64,000 nucleotides of DNA, from assembly GCA_022605425.2 (NCBI GenBank), contig CM061247.1:62001-126000 (forward strand), in the 5' to 3' direction. The position numbers and the translations under genes were made by a program. The DNA comes from Hamiltosporidium tvaerminnensis (taxonomy: Eukaryota > Microsporidia > Dubosqiidae). This document shows positions 1 through 12,313 of the stretch, in pieces (position 1 is the first letter of the stretch; each line of letters begins with the position of its first letter). The notes below the pieces were generated by a model. The model was not told where the DNA came from. It worked only from the letters and a program-made list of their open reading frames with translations, and made no database searches.

Positions 1-76
1 AAAACAAATATCAAAATTTAAAATAATAGACGCCGTGTATTTATTTTAAATCAGAAAAAATTTACGATAACGCTCA

Positions 77-590
77 TTGGGGTTTAAATTACTTTCCAAT
101 ATTCACTTAGTTAAACCCGAAAAACTTATAAAGTTTGATTCATTATCTAATTCTAGGCTATTATAAGTTTAGTATAATATTATTTCTAATTAGATAAGTT
201 TGTACAGTATTGTGACAAAATACCAACGTGATCGCCCAAAAGAGTTCATAGGCCCAATAATATTGGGGCATATGGGGATTTGATATTACTTAAAAGACAG
301 TCTAAACGATTTTCTTTGATTGACGAAAAGGGCTTAATTGTGAATCCAATACCGAATAGAGTTGGAAGAGAGTGTAACTTAAAGTTATTAAACGATCCGA
401 GAGTCATGAGAACCAGCACCTCTCTTTTAAAGCAGCCGAATAACGAGAAAGGTGGTCTTACCCAAGAAAAATAAAAGCGCCCTAATTTTAGAAGGAGGAA
501 CCACATTAGAGTAACCAAGAAATATATAAATGATGTGTCGTGTTTTTGAAGGTGAAGTGTGGTGTTAAAAAGGCAAATAAAATATAAAAA
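77..590 (+). repeat. Family B dispersed repeat, copy B1 (decayed coding-like)
   Basis: This stretch aligns by eye with 15930-16320, 23290-23790, 48490-48830 and 62335-62520. It holds a 64-codon open frame (280-474) with the segment LLKRQSKRFSLIDEKGL. B2 has a matching segment (RKQSKQFPLIDEEDL), as does B3 (RRQSKHFFFNEEGL), so an ancestral protein is likely. All copies are broken by stops and shifts. The family is unknown to me; an old mobile element is the simplest reading. Confidence 0.55.
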
Positions 591-1315
591 AAAAGTACGC
601 TTCAACCTAAAACAATATTATTCCGTTTTTATAAACAGGTATAACCAACATATATGACTGATTAAATAGATAGTGAATGTTTAAAGATACAGTAGCGTCC
701 TAAATTCGGAAATTTTAGTAATAATGAAAAACATTATATAGAGTTTATTAATCACTGCTCTATATTATGCATATAATTCCGGATAATCGCTGCCTCTTAA
801 AATTATTTGGTGCCGAAAAATTCAAATAGAAAAAATTATTTATGTTTGAGAATTAAATTTTGTGATAGTGAGGTCTATACTAGGCTTTAATAGACGATAA
901 TTGATGGAGCCAAAGTCATTTAATCTGAATAATAAAATTAGCTAATTTTTTTAAATGTGTTTCTGGTTCTAACCCGCTTTAATTGCTTTTTTGTTTTTAA
1001 TCTGAAAAATCATTTTTTTGCTAGTAAATAAATGAAATTTTCACTTTTTAATTCGACATTTACATTTGTCTACAATTTTCTGAATTTTCTAAATTTTCTA
1101 GATCAATTAAACTATTCGTTCTGGTCTGACTATAATTTTAAGTGATATTATCTCAACTTGTCGTTCTATGTTTGTAAAACAATGTATTGTTAGTCTCTAT
1201 ACAAGCTTCTAGTTTTTGAATAGCGAAAAATATAAATTTCTATCAGGCTAACTAGTTCTTTACTTTATACTTAAGGATTATTTCCGAAATTTAACCTTTA
1301 TGATTGAACTAATGA
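591..1315. other. Gene-free AT-rich spacer
   Basis: No open frame with coding character, RNA gene or clear repeat is visible here. It lies between repeat copies B1 and A1. Confidence 0.6.
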
Positions 1316-2010
1316 TGAAGGAGAGATAAATATAAAAAACTTTATGCTTGTCAATGAGTGTGTGAAACTGTTGCGAAGATATTGTTTGGGTTTTTAAAGG
1401 GAATAAAACGCACCAAATCTTCAAGTGTTACATGGATATTTATATGAGGAGGAGAAGGTCTACGATTGCGAAACCTGCTACAAATTCATTTGTAGTTTTT
1501 TATGTAACTAGATTGCAGACCGCAACAAAACATGTAGGTAATTCTCATGTAAAAGCATAAAAACCTAGCTTTGCTCACTCGGGTTAGAAGACTAAGCGCC
1601 TGGAAAATATAAAAAAAACACTTAAAGCCGAGAAAGCTAAGAAAGAGGTTATACTTGTTGGTATGGCGTTGCGTTGTCTAGGTGGATTCCATGTGAGTCG
1701 CAGAGATATATCTCAGCTTGATGTTTATAGAGTTTAGAAAATGTAGTGTATGTGGAATGCTGCATAGTATCGCAAATTCTTGGGGGTTTCTATCTACGAT
1801 CACACTCCATACAAAGAATATTATCGAACTCTGAGCAACTACCTCGCCTATAAATTAGGTTCTACACGCCTGGTAGATGATATGCTTTTAAGGCGTAGGT
1901 ATCGCAGGGGTTACCGATGGAGTGTTGGGGTAGAAGTTATTTATGTTAAACTCTGAACTGAGTTAATTTCATAAAAACAAATATAACATTTGCCACTATT
2001 TTTAAAAAAT
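1316..2010 (+). repeat. Family A ~700 bp repeat, copy A1
   Basis: This is one of six copies in the window (A2 6955-7665, A3 18080-18775, A4 51425-52130, A5 58668-59290 reversed, A6 42795-43440 diverged). Shared landmarks in order are a start with a GCTTGTCAATGAGTG-like box, a GTAAAAGCAT block, CACTCGGGTTAGAAGAC, a CGCCTGG box, CATGTAAGTC-like and GATCACACTCCAT blocks, and an end at GCCACTATTTTT. No terminal inverted repeat or intact frame is visible. It could be a non-autonomous element, solo LTR or SINE-like unit. Confidence 0.75.
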
Positions 2011-2406
2011 ATGGAAATTTTTTAAATAAAACTTCAATTTAATAAATATGCTATTGTTACTCAATATATGGTTGTAATTTTGGACTCTGGGTTCAATTGT
2101 AAAATAAGATTATATTACGATGTGTATTAAAATATGGTTGATAATTGTCTGAATAGAAGAACTTTTTTTCTACAGTCAAATATATTTTGTATTTAGGATA
2201 TAAAATTATCATATTGAATCTTGATTTCATTTTTTCTAAAATAGTTTCCACGGTTCTTTGAATTTTTAATAAATTATTTTTCTTTTTAGTATTTTGATTA
2301 TTAATTGCATTGTTTGGATTTTTAAAATTTTTAAATAAAATAGCATTAAAAATGCATAGAATTTAAAGAAAATATATAAAATTTATAAACACAACGACAT
2401 TTTATT
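2011..2406. other. AT-rich spacer
   Basis: Nothing recognisable. This is the 3' flank of the minus-strand proteasome gene. Confidence 0.6.
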
Positions 2407-3108
2407 TTATTCAATGTAATTTTGTATTTCATCAGAACTTAAGAAGTTAATACTTTTGTCCTTCACAACACAAACCTCAACATTTTCTTTATCCAAAGGA
2501 TCTTTCATTACACCTTTTAAAATTCCCAATCCTTTCTTAATTGCATCATCAGATGATTCAATTGTATTGTAAACAGTCTTGAGTTCTGTTTCCACTGCTT
2601 CATAAGCAGATCCAATTGCTTTTGCTTTGTACCTGTAATATGAACCAGAAGGATCAATAGAATAAAGTTTAGGTTCTGTATCAAACCCAGCAACGAGTAT
2701 AGAAGCTCCGAATGGTCTACTAAATATTTTTTTATACATATCCTTTTCACTAAATTTAAGTGCAAGTTGACAGAGATGTTTTAAAAGTCCCTCTACTGGT
2801 ATATTCTCATTGTATATCTGTGTGTGATTAAGACAACATTCCATACTCTTTGATACAATTGTTTTTGCATCCCCACTAATTCCAGAGAAGGCAAGAGCTA
2901 TATGATCATAAATTTTGTAATGCTTTCGTATTGTTTCAGATATTTGTAATTTAGAAATTACTTTTTTTTCTGAACAAAGAACTACACCATCAGATGTTAC
3001 TAATCCTATGGTGGTTGTTCCTAGATTCATTGCTTGCATAGCGTATTCAATTTGATATATTCTACCTTCTGGACTATAAGAATTAACATCTTGTTTTGAA
3101 TTTGACAT
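2407..3108 (-). CDS. PUP2: 20S proteasome subunit alpha, alpha-5-like
   Basis: An alpha-ring subunit of the 20S proteasome core, which has a structural and gating role in ubiquitin-dependent proteolysis. Residues 11-27 (YSPEGRIYQIEYAMQAM) are the proteasome alpha-type signature, and the N-terminal helix that separates alpha from beta subunits is present. Segments such as SRPFGASILVAGFD and DPSGSYYRYKAKAIGS resemble alpha-5 (Pup2/PSMA5) most among the alpha types. The 233 residues are somewhat shorter than the usual ~240-260, with the acidic C-tail trimmed. The start is supported by a run of five C on the coding strand (3117-3121), 9-13 bases upstream of the ATG. The family is certain; assignment to alpha-5 rather than another alpha is from memory of family motifs. 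Confidence 0.93.
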   Translation of the reverse strand: MSNSKQDVNSYSPEGRIYQIEYAMQAMNLGTTTIGLVTSDGVVLCSEKKVISKLQISETIRKHYKIYDHIALAFSGISGDAKTIVSKSMECCLNHTQIYNENIPVEGLLKHLCQLALKFSEKDMYKKIFSRPFGASILVAGFDTEPKLYSIDPSGSYYRYKAKAIGSAYEAVETELKTVYNTIESSDDAIKKGLGILKGVMKDPLDKENVEVCVVKDKSINFLSSDEIQNYIE

Positions 3109-4261
3109 TTCTTAAAGGGGGATGCAAGGAAAGAAAATCTAAGATTTAAAAAAAGTTGAAAAAATGTTTTTTAATTGATTTTTTTATTTTGGATGACTTA
3201 TATTATTTAGAAATAATTTTTTAAGTTTTAAGGAATTATTTGAAATATAAAAGAAGAATTTTAAACGACAAAATTTAATATTTTATTAAATTCGAATGAA
3301 TTTAAGGATTCAAGAAAATATTTTTAATGAATGAAATAACTAAGATGAAATAACTAATTATGAAATAAGAAATTTAAACTTTTATTTAATAAGAGTCTGG
3401 GTAAAAATTTTTTTCCATAATTTTAGCCACTGAGATTTAGAAATTAATTTACTAAAATTCCTCGTTAAAAATTTTTCTCTTTTATATAATCTTTTCTTCC
3501 ATTTTAACCACTTCAGTATCTTTTCTTAAATCGTACAGAAATTTTAAAGATAATTTAAGATTATAAATTTTTAAGAAAATATTTTTTGAATAAAGAAATT
3601 TGGTATTTAATTTTGATATACAAATTATGTAATAAATTTAATTGCGGTTGTAATTACTTCACATTACTCGCTTCAACTTTTATTTGGAAAAATAAAGGAT
3701 GAAGTCTTGTTGTTTTTTAATAATTTTCATATTTTTAAATCGAGAGTTATTTTAATCCATAATTTGCTATTTCTGTGAATATTGTAATTAATATCATAAA
3801 TCTATTTTAAAGAAATTTTTATTACCAGTCAATTGGAAATCTATTTAATCTGTAGAAAATAAAAAGTCGATAGAATCAATTTTAATTTAAGAAGGGAAAT
3901 TGAGTCAAGTTCAAGTCTTGAAAAATAAAAAAAAGGTAAATTATAGTTGACATGAAACTGTATGTATATAAAAACTCATATAAAATATGAGGTACAAAAA
4001 CAAACTCTAAAATTATTCAACTTTAAAATGTAGATTTAAAGATCGAAACAAAGACTCTGACTAAAAAATTTAAAAGCCTTGTAATGCAATAAAACACGAA
4101 AATTATAAATTAAAAAAACAAATCTAAACAAAAATTATTTTTTTTTAATTTTTTTATTTTTAATGACTAATTGAATTAGAAAAAGATAAATTTTTAGGCA
4201 TTTTTTAAAAATAATTAAAATAAGTTTAATTGTTTAGGTTAAAATAACGGAATAAGGTTCT
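3109..4261. other. Intergenic spacer between proteasome and USP genes
   Basis: Over 1.1 kb of AT-rich sequence with poly-A/poly-T runs. No coding frame, RNA gene or family A/B/C repeat is seen. The part next to 3108 holds the promoter of the alpha subunit gene. Confidence 0.6.
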
Positions 4262-5227
4262 TTAGGTAATTCTCTCGTAAAATAGAACATATGGTTTTCC
4301 CTTTTTAAGTGCATCTTCTTTTTCTTTCTGGGTTAAATCCCTTTTTGAATCATCATTAAAATATACAAGAGTATTCCTTTTTAAAACGTATGCAATATAA
4401 TGACCTGATGAAGTGTTAGCTCCTATATGTTTTATAAATCCATTTAATTTATATTGACTACGATGAAAAACAATATTTTCTTCAATAAAGATTTCATTTT
4501 GCAATTTTTTAGCATCATTATTAAAAGTTTTGAAAATGATTGTTAGAATTTGTGGTGAATCAATTATTTCACACCTTTTCTCTGTTGCAAAATTCTTTCC
4601 TTTACAACCTTCACAATCTTTTTCTACAGGTTCCGACGATTTAAAATGTTTATTTAGGGCTTCTTGAACAGATTTAGCGATTGCAACATTAATCGCGTTG
4701 GTTATTTCATTATTTGTTCTACTTGCATAGCTGCACTTCTGGCATTTAAATTTATAGAAAAAACTTAAATAAAATAATTCACGAAGTTTTTTATTTTCTT
4801 TAGCTTCAATAGATTTATGCTCATTAATTTTTGAAGTAATGGCTTCTTCAATCATTTTATTAATTATGTAGATAAATATTTCAGATGCATCATTTTGTTT
4901 ACTTAGCACAAATCCATGATCTTTGTATTCAAATATCGCGTTTTCTAAATAAGAAACTGACTCAATTGAATTTTTTTCTTTACTCATACGACCAATTATT
5001 GCTCTAATATTTGAAGTTACAGGTTTTGATGGATTTTTATCATGATTTATTATAAAATCAAAAAAGCTTTCAATATTATACAGGCATTGAATTAAAGAAT
5101 TGAAATAGCAGATATTTTTCTGATTTTTTAATTTTGGATATATATTTTGGTTCCATGTTGCTTTTTTAGATGATTTTTTTGCAGTAAGTATCAATTCAAT
5201 TGCAATTAATAGAACTTGAAGGCGCAT
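4262..5227 (-). CDS. Ubiquitin-specific protease (UCH/USP, peptidase C19), copy 1
   Basis: A small cysteine deubiquitinase of 321 residues, little more than the bare USP catalytic core. The Cys box NICYFNSLIQCL has the nucleophile at Cys40, and the His box SGHYIAYV has His276, followed by FNDD (Asn291/Asp292) as the third catalytic element. A zinc-ribbon of two pairs is visible (Cys162/Cys165 and Cys205/Cys208). Residues 1-18 (MRLQVLLIAIELILTAKK) form a short hydrophobic leader that could be a signal peptide or anchor. It is paralogous to the gene at 16763-17740, with Cys40 and His276 at identical positions. Function follows from the family; localisation is inference. Confidence 0.9.
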   Translation of the reverse strand: MRLQVLLIAIELILTAKKSSKKATWNQNIYPKLKNQKNICYFNSLIQCLYNIESFFDFIINHDKNPSKPVTSNIRAIIGRMSKEKNSIESVSYLENAIFEYKDHGFVLSKQNDASEIFIYIINKMIEEAITSKINEHKSIEAKENKKLRELFYLSFFYKFKCQKCSYASRTNNEITNAINVAIAKSVQEALNKHFKSSEPVEKDCEGCKGKNFATEKRCEIIDSPQILTIIFKTFNNDAKKLQNEIFIEENIVFHRSQYKLNGFIKHIGANTSSGHYIAYVLKRNTLVYFNDDSKRDLTQKEKEDALKKGKPYVLFYERIT

Positions 5228-6954
5228 CGTATGGATTATTTTTTTTCAATTTATTTATAATTTAAATTAAATTTTTTAAAAAACCTAAAATTATCTATTT
5301 ATGTAAATTTTTGATTTTTTTCTTACATTTAGATGTTTTTTGATTTAATTAAATAAGCTAAATTAAAAAAATATTCTAAAAATAAATATATATTTTTTTA
5401 AATATATCTTAAATTACTATTTTTAGTATATTTCAAATTATTTTTTTTTTGAAAAATTTTTAGGAATAATTGGATAAATGAAAGTATTTGTGTTAGTTTA
5501 TTCAAGTATCAATAAATTTATTTATGCAGCTATTAAAAAATTTAAATACATTTTTATTTAGTTAAAGCATATATTTCTTAATTGCTATAGAATAAAGAAA
5601 TGAGTACAAATAAAAGGATTTTATAATAATGAAATGGTACAAACTAAGCTATAAAGGATAGGAGAAATGTTTTTAAGGAAGTGATATGTAAAAAATAACA
5701 AACTTATTCCAAACATAAACTAATCACTTTATAAACTGAAAACAAACCCCCACCCTGCCTTAATAATGCATAAAATATGATAGGACAAGAGGGGAAATCT
5801 AAATTTGATTCTCGTCTCCTTATCAAATATTGAGTTCTTGATTCGAAGACTTCTTAAAAGAATGAGAATTGTATTACAAATCGCATTATTTAGCACTTAC
5901 ATATGAAAAATGGTTAGGACAGAACAACTACACTAATTTTAAAAAATTTAGAACAGGAAGGTCTAATGAATGTTTTTAGCAAAAGAAGGTCTCCAAATAA
6001 AAAGCAGGGAAAATAATTTTAGCTGTCTATGAAGTACTGAGAACAAAAATTAGACTATAGAAATAAAATAGACGTTATAAAAAAAAGCATTTAAGGAGAG
6101 GATAAACAAATTATACAATAATATAAGAGAGACGTAAAATTTTTACTATTATATCTTAGATTTTTTCTCTTTATGATACCAAATATTTAGTAACCCGATA
6201 AACAATTAACCATGTAAGGCCAGTGATTTTGGAAGAATAGATTAAAAAATGACTCTCAGATTGCAAAAAATTATCTGTGAATTTGTTGATAGTAAATCGC
6301 TATGCTTAATTTTTTGAAGACCAGGTAAATATGTTGAAACCTATTTAATACTGTTTATGACAAACATAAACATATCTTACATGCCATACAAGTATTTTTT
6401 TATTTAAGAAACATGTAAATAGCATTCTTGTTTCGTTTTGAAAAAAATATAAAAAAATTATTTGCAAGTTGAATCTTTTAAAGATCTTCTAGAAAAAGTG
6501 TGGGATTGGAGAAACTTGTTTTTTTGAAACAAAAACCTTAGAAAATTATGCTTGAGTTTAATTTAAAACAAACAATATATATCTGAGTTTTGGTTGGCAT
6601 GATGATGCTATGAATGTTCATTTTTTCTTTAAAAAAAATACTGTATAGAAAATAGGAAGCATCTCAAATGGATATTCCTATGTTTAATTATTCAAGATTT
6701 TTTAGGGTTGTAGGTCATCTGAGTAAGTCAGATTAACCACAACGCTGGTCGTCGGAAAATCGTAAGTTTTTTCTCATGCTGTTAAACAAAAACAGGGAAT
6801 AGATATCTGTGAATTATCTAATATTTTTTTGTTTATATTTTCGAGATCAAGAATACTTCACTTCATAAGTTTATAAATATGTTAATTGAATTTTTAAATA
6901 CAGGTCGCTAAAATTTATGGAAATTATTTATAAATCATTATATATACAACTATC
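5228..6954. other. Gene-free stretch with decayed coding-like patches
   Basis: AT-rich sequence upstream of the USP gene. Around 5900-6000 a short hydrophilic frame (including EQEGLMNVFSKRRSPNKKQG) occurs between stops and may be a transposon remnant, but no family can be named. No RNA gene is seen. Confidence 0.4.
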
Positions 6955-7665
6955 CAGTGGAGGGAGAATAACCACATAAAAAACTATCTGCTTGGCAATG
7001 GGTATGCGAGATTGATATAAGATATATTTGTTTGTATTTTTGGTGGAAATAAAACCTCACCAAATTTTCGGGTGTTTTATGGGTGTTTATATGAAGAGTC
7101 GGAGGAGGTCTACAATAGCGAAACTTTTTCTACAAATTTATTTGTAGTTTTTTATGTAACTCGATTACAGACCGCAGCTGAGCATGTAGATGATTTCTAT
7201 GTAAAAGCATGGAAATCTAGCCCTTGCTTACTCGGGTTTGAAGACTTAGCGCCTGGAAAATATAAAACAAAAATCATTTAAACCCGGGAAAGCCAAATAG
7301 TAGGTTACACCAATAGTATCACATTGTATTATCTACGTGGATCTCATGTAAATCTCTGAAATATATCTTATCTAGAAATTGATAAGGTTTGGAAAGTGTT
7401 GAGTACGTGCGAGTGCTGCATAGTCTTGGGAGATTCCTGGGTGTTTCGATCTACGATCACACTTCATGCAACGAACATTATCGAACGCCGGGCAAATACC
7501 TCGCTTATTTATTGGGTTATACACACCTGGTAAATGAAGGCTTTGAGCTGTAGGTATCAAAATGAGTACCGATGGAGTTTTAGGTAGCAGTTATTTATGT
7601 TAAACCTAAAACAGCGTAAATGTACTGAAAACAAATATAAAACTTGCCACTATTTTAAAAAGATG
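6955..7665 (+). repeat. Family A repeat, copy A2
   Basis: This copy spans the whole consensus, from the GCTTGGCAATGGGTATG box to the terminal TTGCCACTATTTT. It contains a 69-codon frame (7072-7281) that is interrupted in the other copies, so I do not treat that frame as a gene. Confidence 0.75.
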
Positions 7666-9982
7666 TTGTAGTTTTGAAAAAGGTTTGTTATTGATTTGCA
7701 ACTATTCATAGTTATCTTTACTAATCATGTAAGTCATATTCTCGGAAAAAACATCAGAAGCTAGCTTATTTGACCGCGTTCTTACTTATTTGTGCTCGAA
7801 ATCAACATTGAAGACAAAAATATTAAATTATATGCCTGTCATGTGTCATATCAATTTTTCCGTGAATAAAATGAAATAAGACGCCTTGGACTATACAAGC
7901 AGTATAAAACAAGTCATTTAAATATTTTTTTTACAAGATTCATAGAAACGAAATATTTTCACTGTTGAGTTTGAATAAGTCCATAATTAATATATTTTGC
8001 ACGTTTGAAAATGGGCATCGAAACAGATCTTTCTGATTATATCTTGAAATCAATATAGATAATTTAGAAATGAAAATTTGTTATAGTCATAGGCTTGGAA
8101 AATGTGCAAAGATATAGAAATGAAATAGTTAGGACGTCAGAAAAAATATTTTTGGCTATGTTTTGTGAATTCCTATAATCTCAAGTCAATATGTGATGGG
8201 ACGCTGTAATATAAAAAGATATAAGTCGTTTCAATTCTATGTTATTTTTTTTTTGGATTTTATGGTTGCTTTCCCCTGAGCAGAGGTCGCAAGCTTTTGA
8301 GCACACAGGACAATTGAATTCATAAAAAAACTCGAGGGTAAGAAGTCATTATATTTTATTCTGACTTGCTGAAAAATATTTTATCAATTTTTATTGTTTA
8401 TATTTTTGTTTCAATTTAGACGTTTCTTACAGATGTTCAATGAATTAGTGTACTTTATAAGTTCTTTAGAAAAATATCTAATATGATTGCTTTCATTTCA
8501 CGAGAGTCTTCTAGTGCGCAATTAGATCGGGTTCATGGCTTCAATCTTGATTTTATTTTCGCATTCGGCACTAGTTATCTATATGAGGAACATTATCTAA
8601 AATAAAAAATACAAAATATATTTGCAGATGCAAATTAACTAATAAGTTTGAAGTCATCATTGATAATTTCTAATATTATTTTGGCCTCAAATTTAAACAA
8701 ATTATTAATCATTACTTACAAATTTCAACTACATAAATCGCATTGAATATAAACTATTTTACACATTTTTTGCTATTTCATTTTGACTTTCTATAATAAA
8801 ATAATAAAAAAAAATTGATTTATTTTAAAAAAATAGTAGAACCTAAAATTTTTTTTAGATTACAAACTTATGCCAGAATTTATCTAAAATTGCCTTTTTT
8901 ATTTTATTAACATATTTAAAAAATATCTAATCTACAAAAAAATTCATAGAAGATCGACTTATTATGTATGCGGGTTGAGTTCATAAAGCCCTTGTGATAA
9001 ATAATAATACTTTTTTTAGATTTGGGTTTGACATAGATCTTTTATATATGTTTAGATAATATTGAATAAATCAATACAGAATATATCTTAAACTGCATTA
9101 TATACTCATAAAGATATAGGCAATATTCAGTCTTTGAAATTAAAAGATTCACCTACAACCATTTAATTTTTTGGAATAATAAGAAAGGCATCTTGATGAA
9201 ATACAATAAAAACTGATAAAGGGCATGAGTGTATGCAACTAATAGAGATTAAACACACATACAATCATATTCTCTGTCTAAGTATGATGTAATAAAAAGA
9301 TAATATTGTGTCAATAAAGGACAAAATATTAAAACCTGATTTGTAATAATTTAATTGCTAAAAGAGGCAACATAAAATGTAAATGTGAGGCAAATATAGA
9401 AAAATTTAGCAATAAAACAGTAGACGAGATGTAAAATTCACAGACAAAAATTATAATTAAAAAACATATTTCATTCAATTTTTAAATTGTTTCTCTTTAA
9501 TAATTTGTTTTACTTTTAATTCGTGATATTATATTTTTTCATATATGGTTATTATTGGTTATTCCTATAATATAATATATCTATTTTTTACATATTTCTG
9601 TCTTGAACTAATATATTTTACAACCAGAAAAATTGTGTCAAATATACCCGGATTTCTGTTCTGATGGTACTAAACTTTTTTAATGATAATTTGGCGCTTT
9701 AAAATTTAGACGGTATGAATTCTGATGATAGAATATTCATTCTTGTACAAAGAATTTAATTTTTTTAAATTAAAAATATATTTATATTTCATAAATTTAT
9801 GAAGTTAATCAAATGAAATATTTAATCTCTCAAATTATAATCATTTTAATGTATTTTAAAAAAAAATAATCGATTCAAACATGTATTTCATTTATTTTAA
9901 TGAATAAATAAATTAAATTTGATTTAATTAATTCAAATAATTATGTTAATACGAATTCGCATCCCTACATCAAAATCTTGAA
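7666..9982. other. Long AT-rich region without recognisable gene
   Basis: No open frame of coding character on either strand. A slightly GC-richer patch near 8260-8340 matches none of the repeats here. The last ~60 bases are the promoter region of the LRR gene. Confidence 0.5.
9963..9965 (+). promoter_or_regulatory. CCC-type microsporidian start-proximal signal
   Basis: A CCC lies 17 bases upstream of the ATG at 9983. It favours that start over the in-frame Met at 10080, which has no such motif at the expected distance. Confidence 0.45.
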
Positions 9983-12313
9983 ATGTTTAAAACAACTTCA
10001 TCTGATATTAAAATATACTTTAATACAATTTGCAGGGTACGAAATATCTTTTTTTGTTTTTATATGTTTAAATATACGATGGCTAATAAAAAATACATAC
10101 TGCATTTTTACAATGAACTTGAAAATATTTCTGAATTTTTGAATGATTTGAAATTGCATGAGGCTGCACTTTCCAAGTTTATAAATAAAGATTATAAATG
10201 TTATCAACATACAATATGCACTAATTGCTATAAAATTGAGATTTTCTCAGAAAATATATTTCCACTCAGATTTAACTCAAAGGATTCGGATACAGAAATC
10301 AATAATATTTATATAAAAGATAAAATCTTAAATCACAATGAGTTTATTCATTTTAAATATTTTATACGTCAGTTTCCCGCTTTAAAGGAAAATTTAAGCT
10401 TAGTAAAACTGTTGAGATTCATCAGAATATTTGATGTATTTGAATTTGAAAATGATAAAGAATCCAAACTAATAATTGACCAAATGATTGAAATATTATT
10501 ATTGTCGATAGCCTATAATATAAGTTTTAAAGGTGTTTCTAAGGTCAGTGAGGAAGTAGGAATTAATTTTTCTGTTTCTTTTCTCAAACGATTTTTTTTT
10601 AAAATCTTAAAAATATTTCTATTTAATAGAGAATTTTTAAATACTATAAAATTAAAGAATGAAATTGATACAAACATATGTGATGTTAATTTAAAAGGAA
10701 TATTCGATTTAAATGATTTTTTTTGGTTCGATACTGAATTATTTCGAGAGATCAGTAAAAAAGCACGAATTTCTATTGAATTTAAAAATCTTTTAACATA
10801 CTTTTTTCACTATTTTTTAATAAAAAAGGTTGTTTTTTCAGGAATCCATGAATATACCAACGATTATTTATCGGTATGTTTATTATTATTACCATCTATA
10901 AATGAAATATGTCTAGTTTCGTGTTCAGATATTACTTTTCTAAAATTTTTAAATAAGTATGAAGTGTTAAAAAATATAACAACATTAGCAATTATTAATT
11001 CTAGAGTCGATATATGTTCTTCGGATTTTTCAAAGCTAATTATTCTATTTGATACAATAATTTTTTTAAATTCTAATTTTTTTAAATCAATTTCTATAAA
11101 TGAAAATATATTTTCAATTACAGAAATTATAACTAAATTTAATAATGAAATATCTAATAATAATAAAAGAAGCAGTTTTTTTCATTTAAGAAATAATACC
11201 AAATATGAAATAAATACTAAGGATTATAAGTTCTCATATTTATACTCACCTACAAGTTTTAAAAATTTAGATATAAAAGTAAAGAAAGATTCAGTTAGAA
11301 TCTACTATTCCGTTAATATCGAATATGATCTGATAAAATTTTACCTTTTAATTTTAAATTTTGAAGAAATTATATATTTTGATATTTATATAGAAAATAT
11401 TTCTATTAAAAGATTAATTTTTAAAGAATTAAATATCAAGAACAAAATAAAAAATATTTATATTTTTAATTCAAAAATAACAGAAAGTTTTTTGAACGAC
11501 GTGTTATTTTTTCCAAATTGCATTGGTATTTCATTTGAAATGTGTTATTTTGAATTTGATAATCTTGATTTTCAATTTAAAAAAAATCTGAGTATAATAT
11601 ATTTAAAAATTGATAAAAAATGTGAAATAAATTATTTTGAAAAAATACTAGAATTTATAGACGTATTGGATAATTTAGAAAGTTTAAATCTAAATTATAA
11701 TGATATACATCTTCTTTGTATAAATCTATATGGAAATAGTAAATTTTCATGGAAAAAAATCAAAAGATTTGAATTGTATGAAATAAGTAATGATGAAAAT
11801 ATTTTACCTAATTTTTCATTTTTTCCTAATATTCAGGAATTGGTTATTGGTAAAAATTATCAAGATGGTATGATAAGTCATATTTTTTCTTATAAAAATA
11901 TGGAAAATATTCATAATTTAGAGATTAATAGTTATTCCATTGGATTAAAAGATAGAGCTGCTTTAAAAAACTTAAAAAATCTAAAGAATCTACGTCTCGA
12001 GTATTGTGATTTTGAAAATATTGCATTTTCTGATCTATTTGATATAAAAGATGAATATTTTATTGAAAACTTGAAATTATCTGAAATTATATTGGAGAAG
12101 AGAGATATAATATTTATTTCGGAATTAAAGAATCTGAAAAGTTTAAAATTGAATTTTTTATTCTTTAAAAATTTCTCTTATTTAACACTGAAGATGGAAT
12201 GTTTCAAACATCCTACTAAATTGGAATTGGAAATAAATATTTATTGGTCCTTAAAAAATAAATTATGCTATTTTATGGAAGAGTTTGGACCAAAATATTT
12301 GAATCTTAAATAA
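9983..12313 (+). CDS. Leucine-rich-repeat protein, unknown function
   Basis: A 776-residue protein extremely rich in Asn, Lys, Ile, Phe and Leu. Irregular leucine-rich repeats are visible mainly in the C-terminal third, for example NLESLNLNYND (about residue 565) and NLKNLKNLRLEYCDF (about residue 665), followed by ENLKLSEI and NLKSLKLNFLFF. The N-terminal region has cysteines (CYQHTICTNCYKIE, about residues 72-85) and a short hydrophobic patch near residues 18-30, but no convincing signal peptide. Divergent LRR families of this kind are expanded in some microsporidia; that link is inference. It stands alone, with more than 2 kb of empty sequence on each side. Confidence 0.8.
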   Translation: MFKTTSSDIKIYFNTICRVRNIFFCFYMFKYTMANKKYILHFYNELENISEFLNDLKLHEAALSKFINKDYKCYQHTICTNCYKIEIFSENIFPLRFNSKDSDTEINNIYIKDKILNHNEFIHFKYFIRQFPALKENLSLVKLLRFIRIFDVFEFENDKESKLIIDQMIEILLLSIAYNISFKGVSKVSEEVGINFSVSFLKRFFFKILKIFLFNREFLNTIKLKNEIDTNICDVNLKGIFDLNDFFWFDTELFREISKKARISIEFKNLLTYFFHYFLIKKVVFSGIHEYTNDYLSVCLLLLPSINEICLVSCSDITFLKFLNKYEVLKNITTLAIINSRVDICSSDFSKLIILFDTIIFLNSNFFKSISINENIFSITEIITKFNNEISNNNKRSSFFHLRNNTKYEINTKDYKFSYLYSPTSFKNLDIKVKKDSVRIYYSVNIEYDLIKFYLLILNFEEIIYFDIYIENISIKRLIFKELNIKNKIKNIYIFNSKITESFLNDVLFFPNCIGISFEMCYFEFDNLDFQFKKNLSIIYLKIDKKCEINYFEKILEFIDVLDNLESLNLNYNDIHLLCINLYGNSKFSWKKIKRFELYEISNDENILPNFSFFPNIQELVIGKNYQDGMISHIFSYKNMENIHNLEINSYSIGLKDRAALKNLKNLKNLRLEYCDFENIAFSDLFDIKDEYFIENLKLSEIILEKRDIIFISELKNLKSLKLNFLFFKNFSYLTLKMECFKHPTKLELEINIYWSLKNKLCYFMEEFGPKYLNLK

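Noticed and set aside
246-605. 119-codon frame on the minus strand
   Set aside because: It lies antisense to repeat copy B1, whose coding-like strand is plus; it is not conserved in other copies.
1316-2010. Family A as an rRNA or tRNA-derived unit
   Set aside because: I see no tRNA A/B boxes, cloverleaf or conserved rRNA core; only the block at 23888-24090 looks ribosomal.
7072-7281. 69-codon frame inside A2
   Set aside because: The same segment in A1, A3 and A4 is interrupted by stops, so it is chance openness in a repeat.
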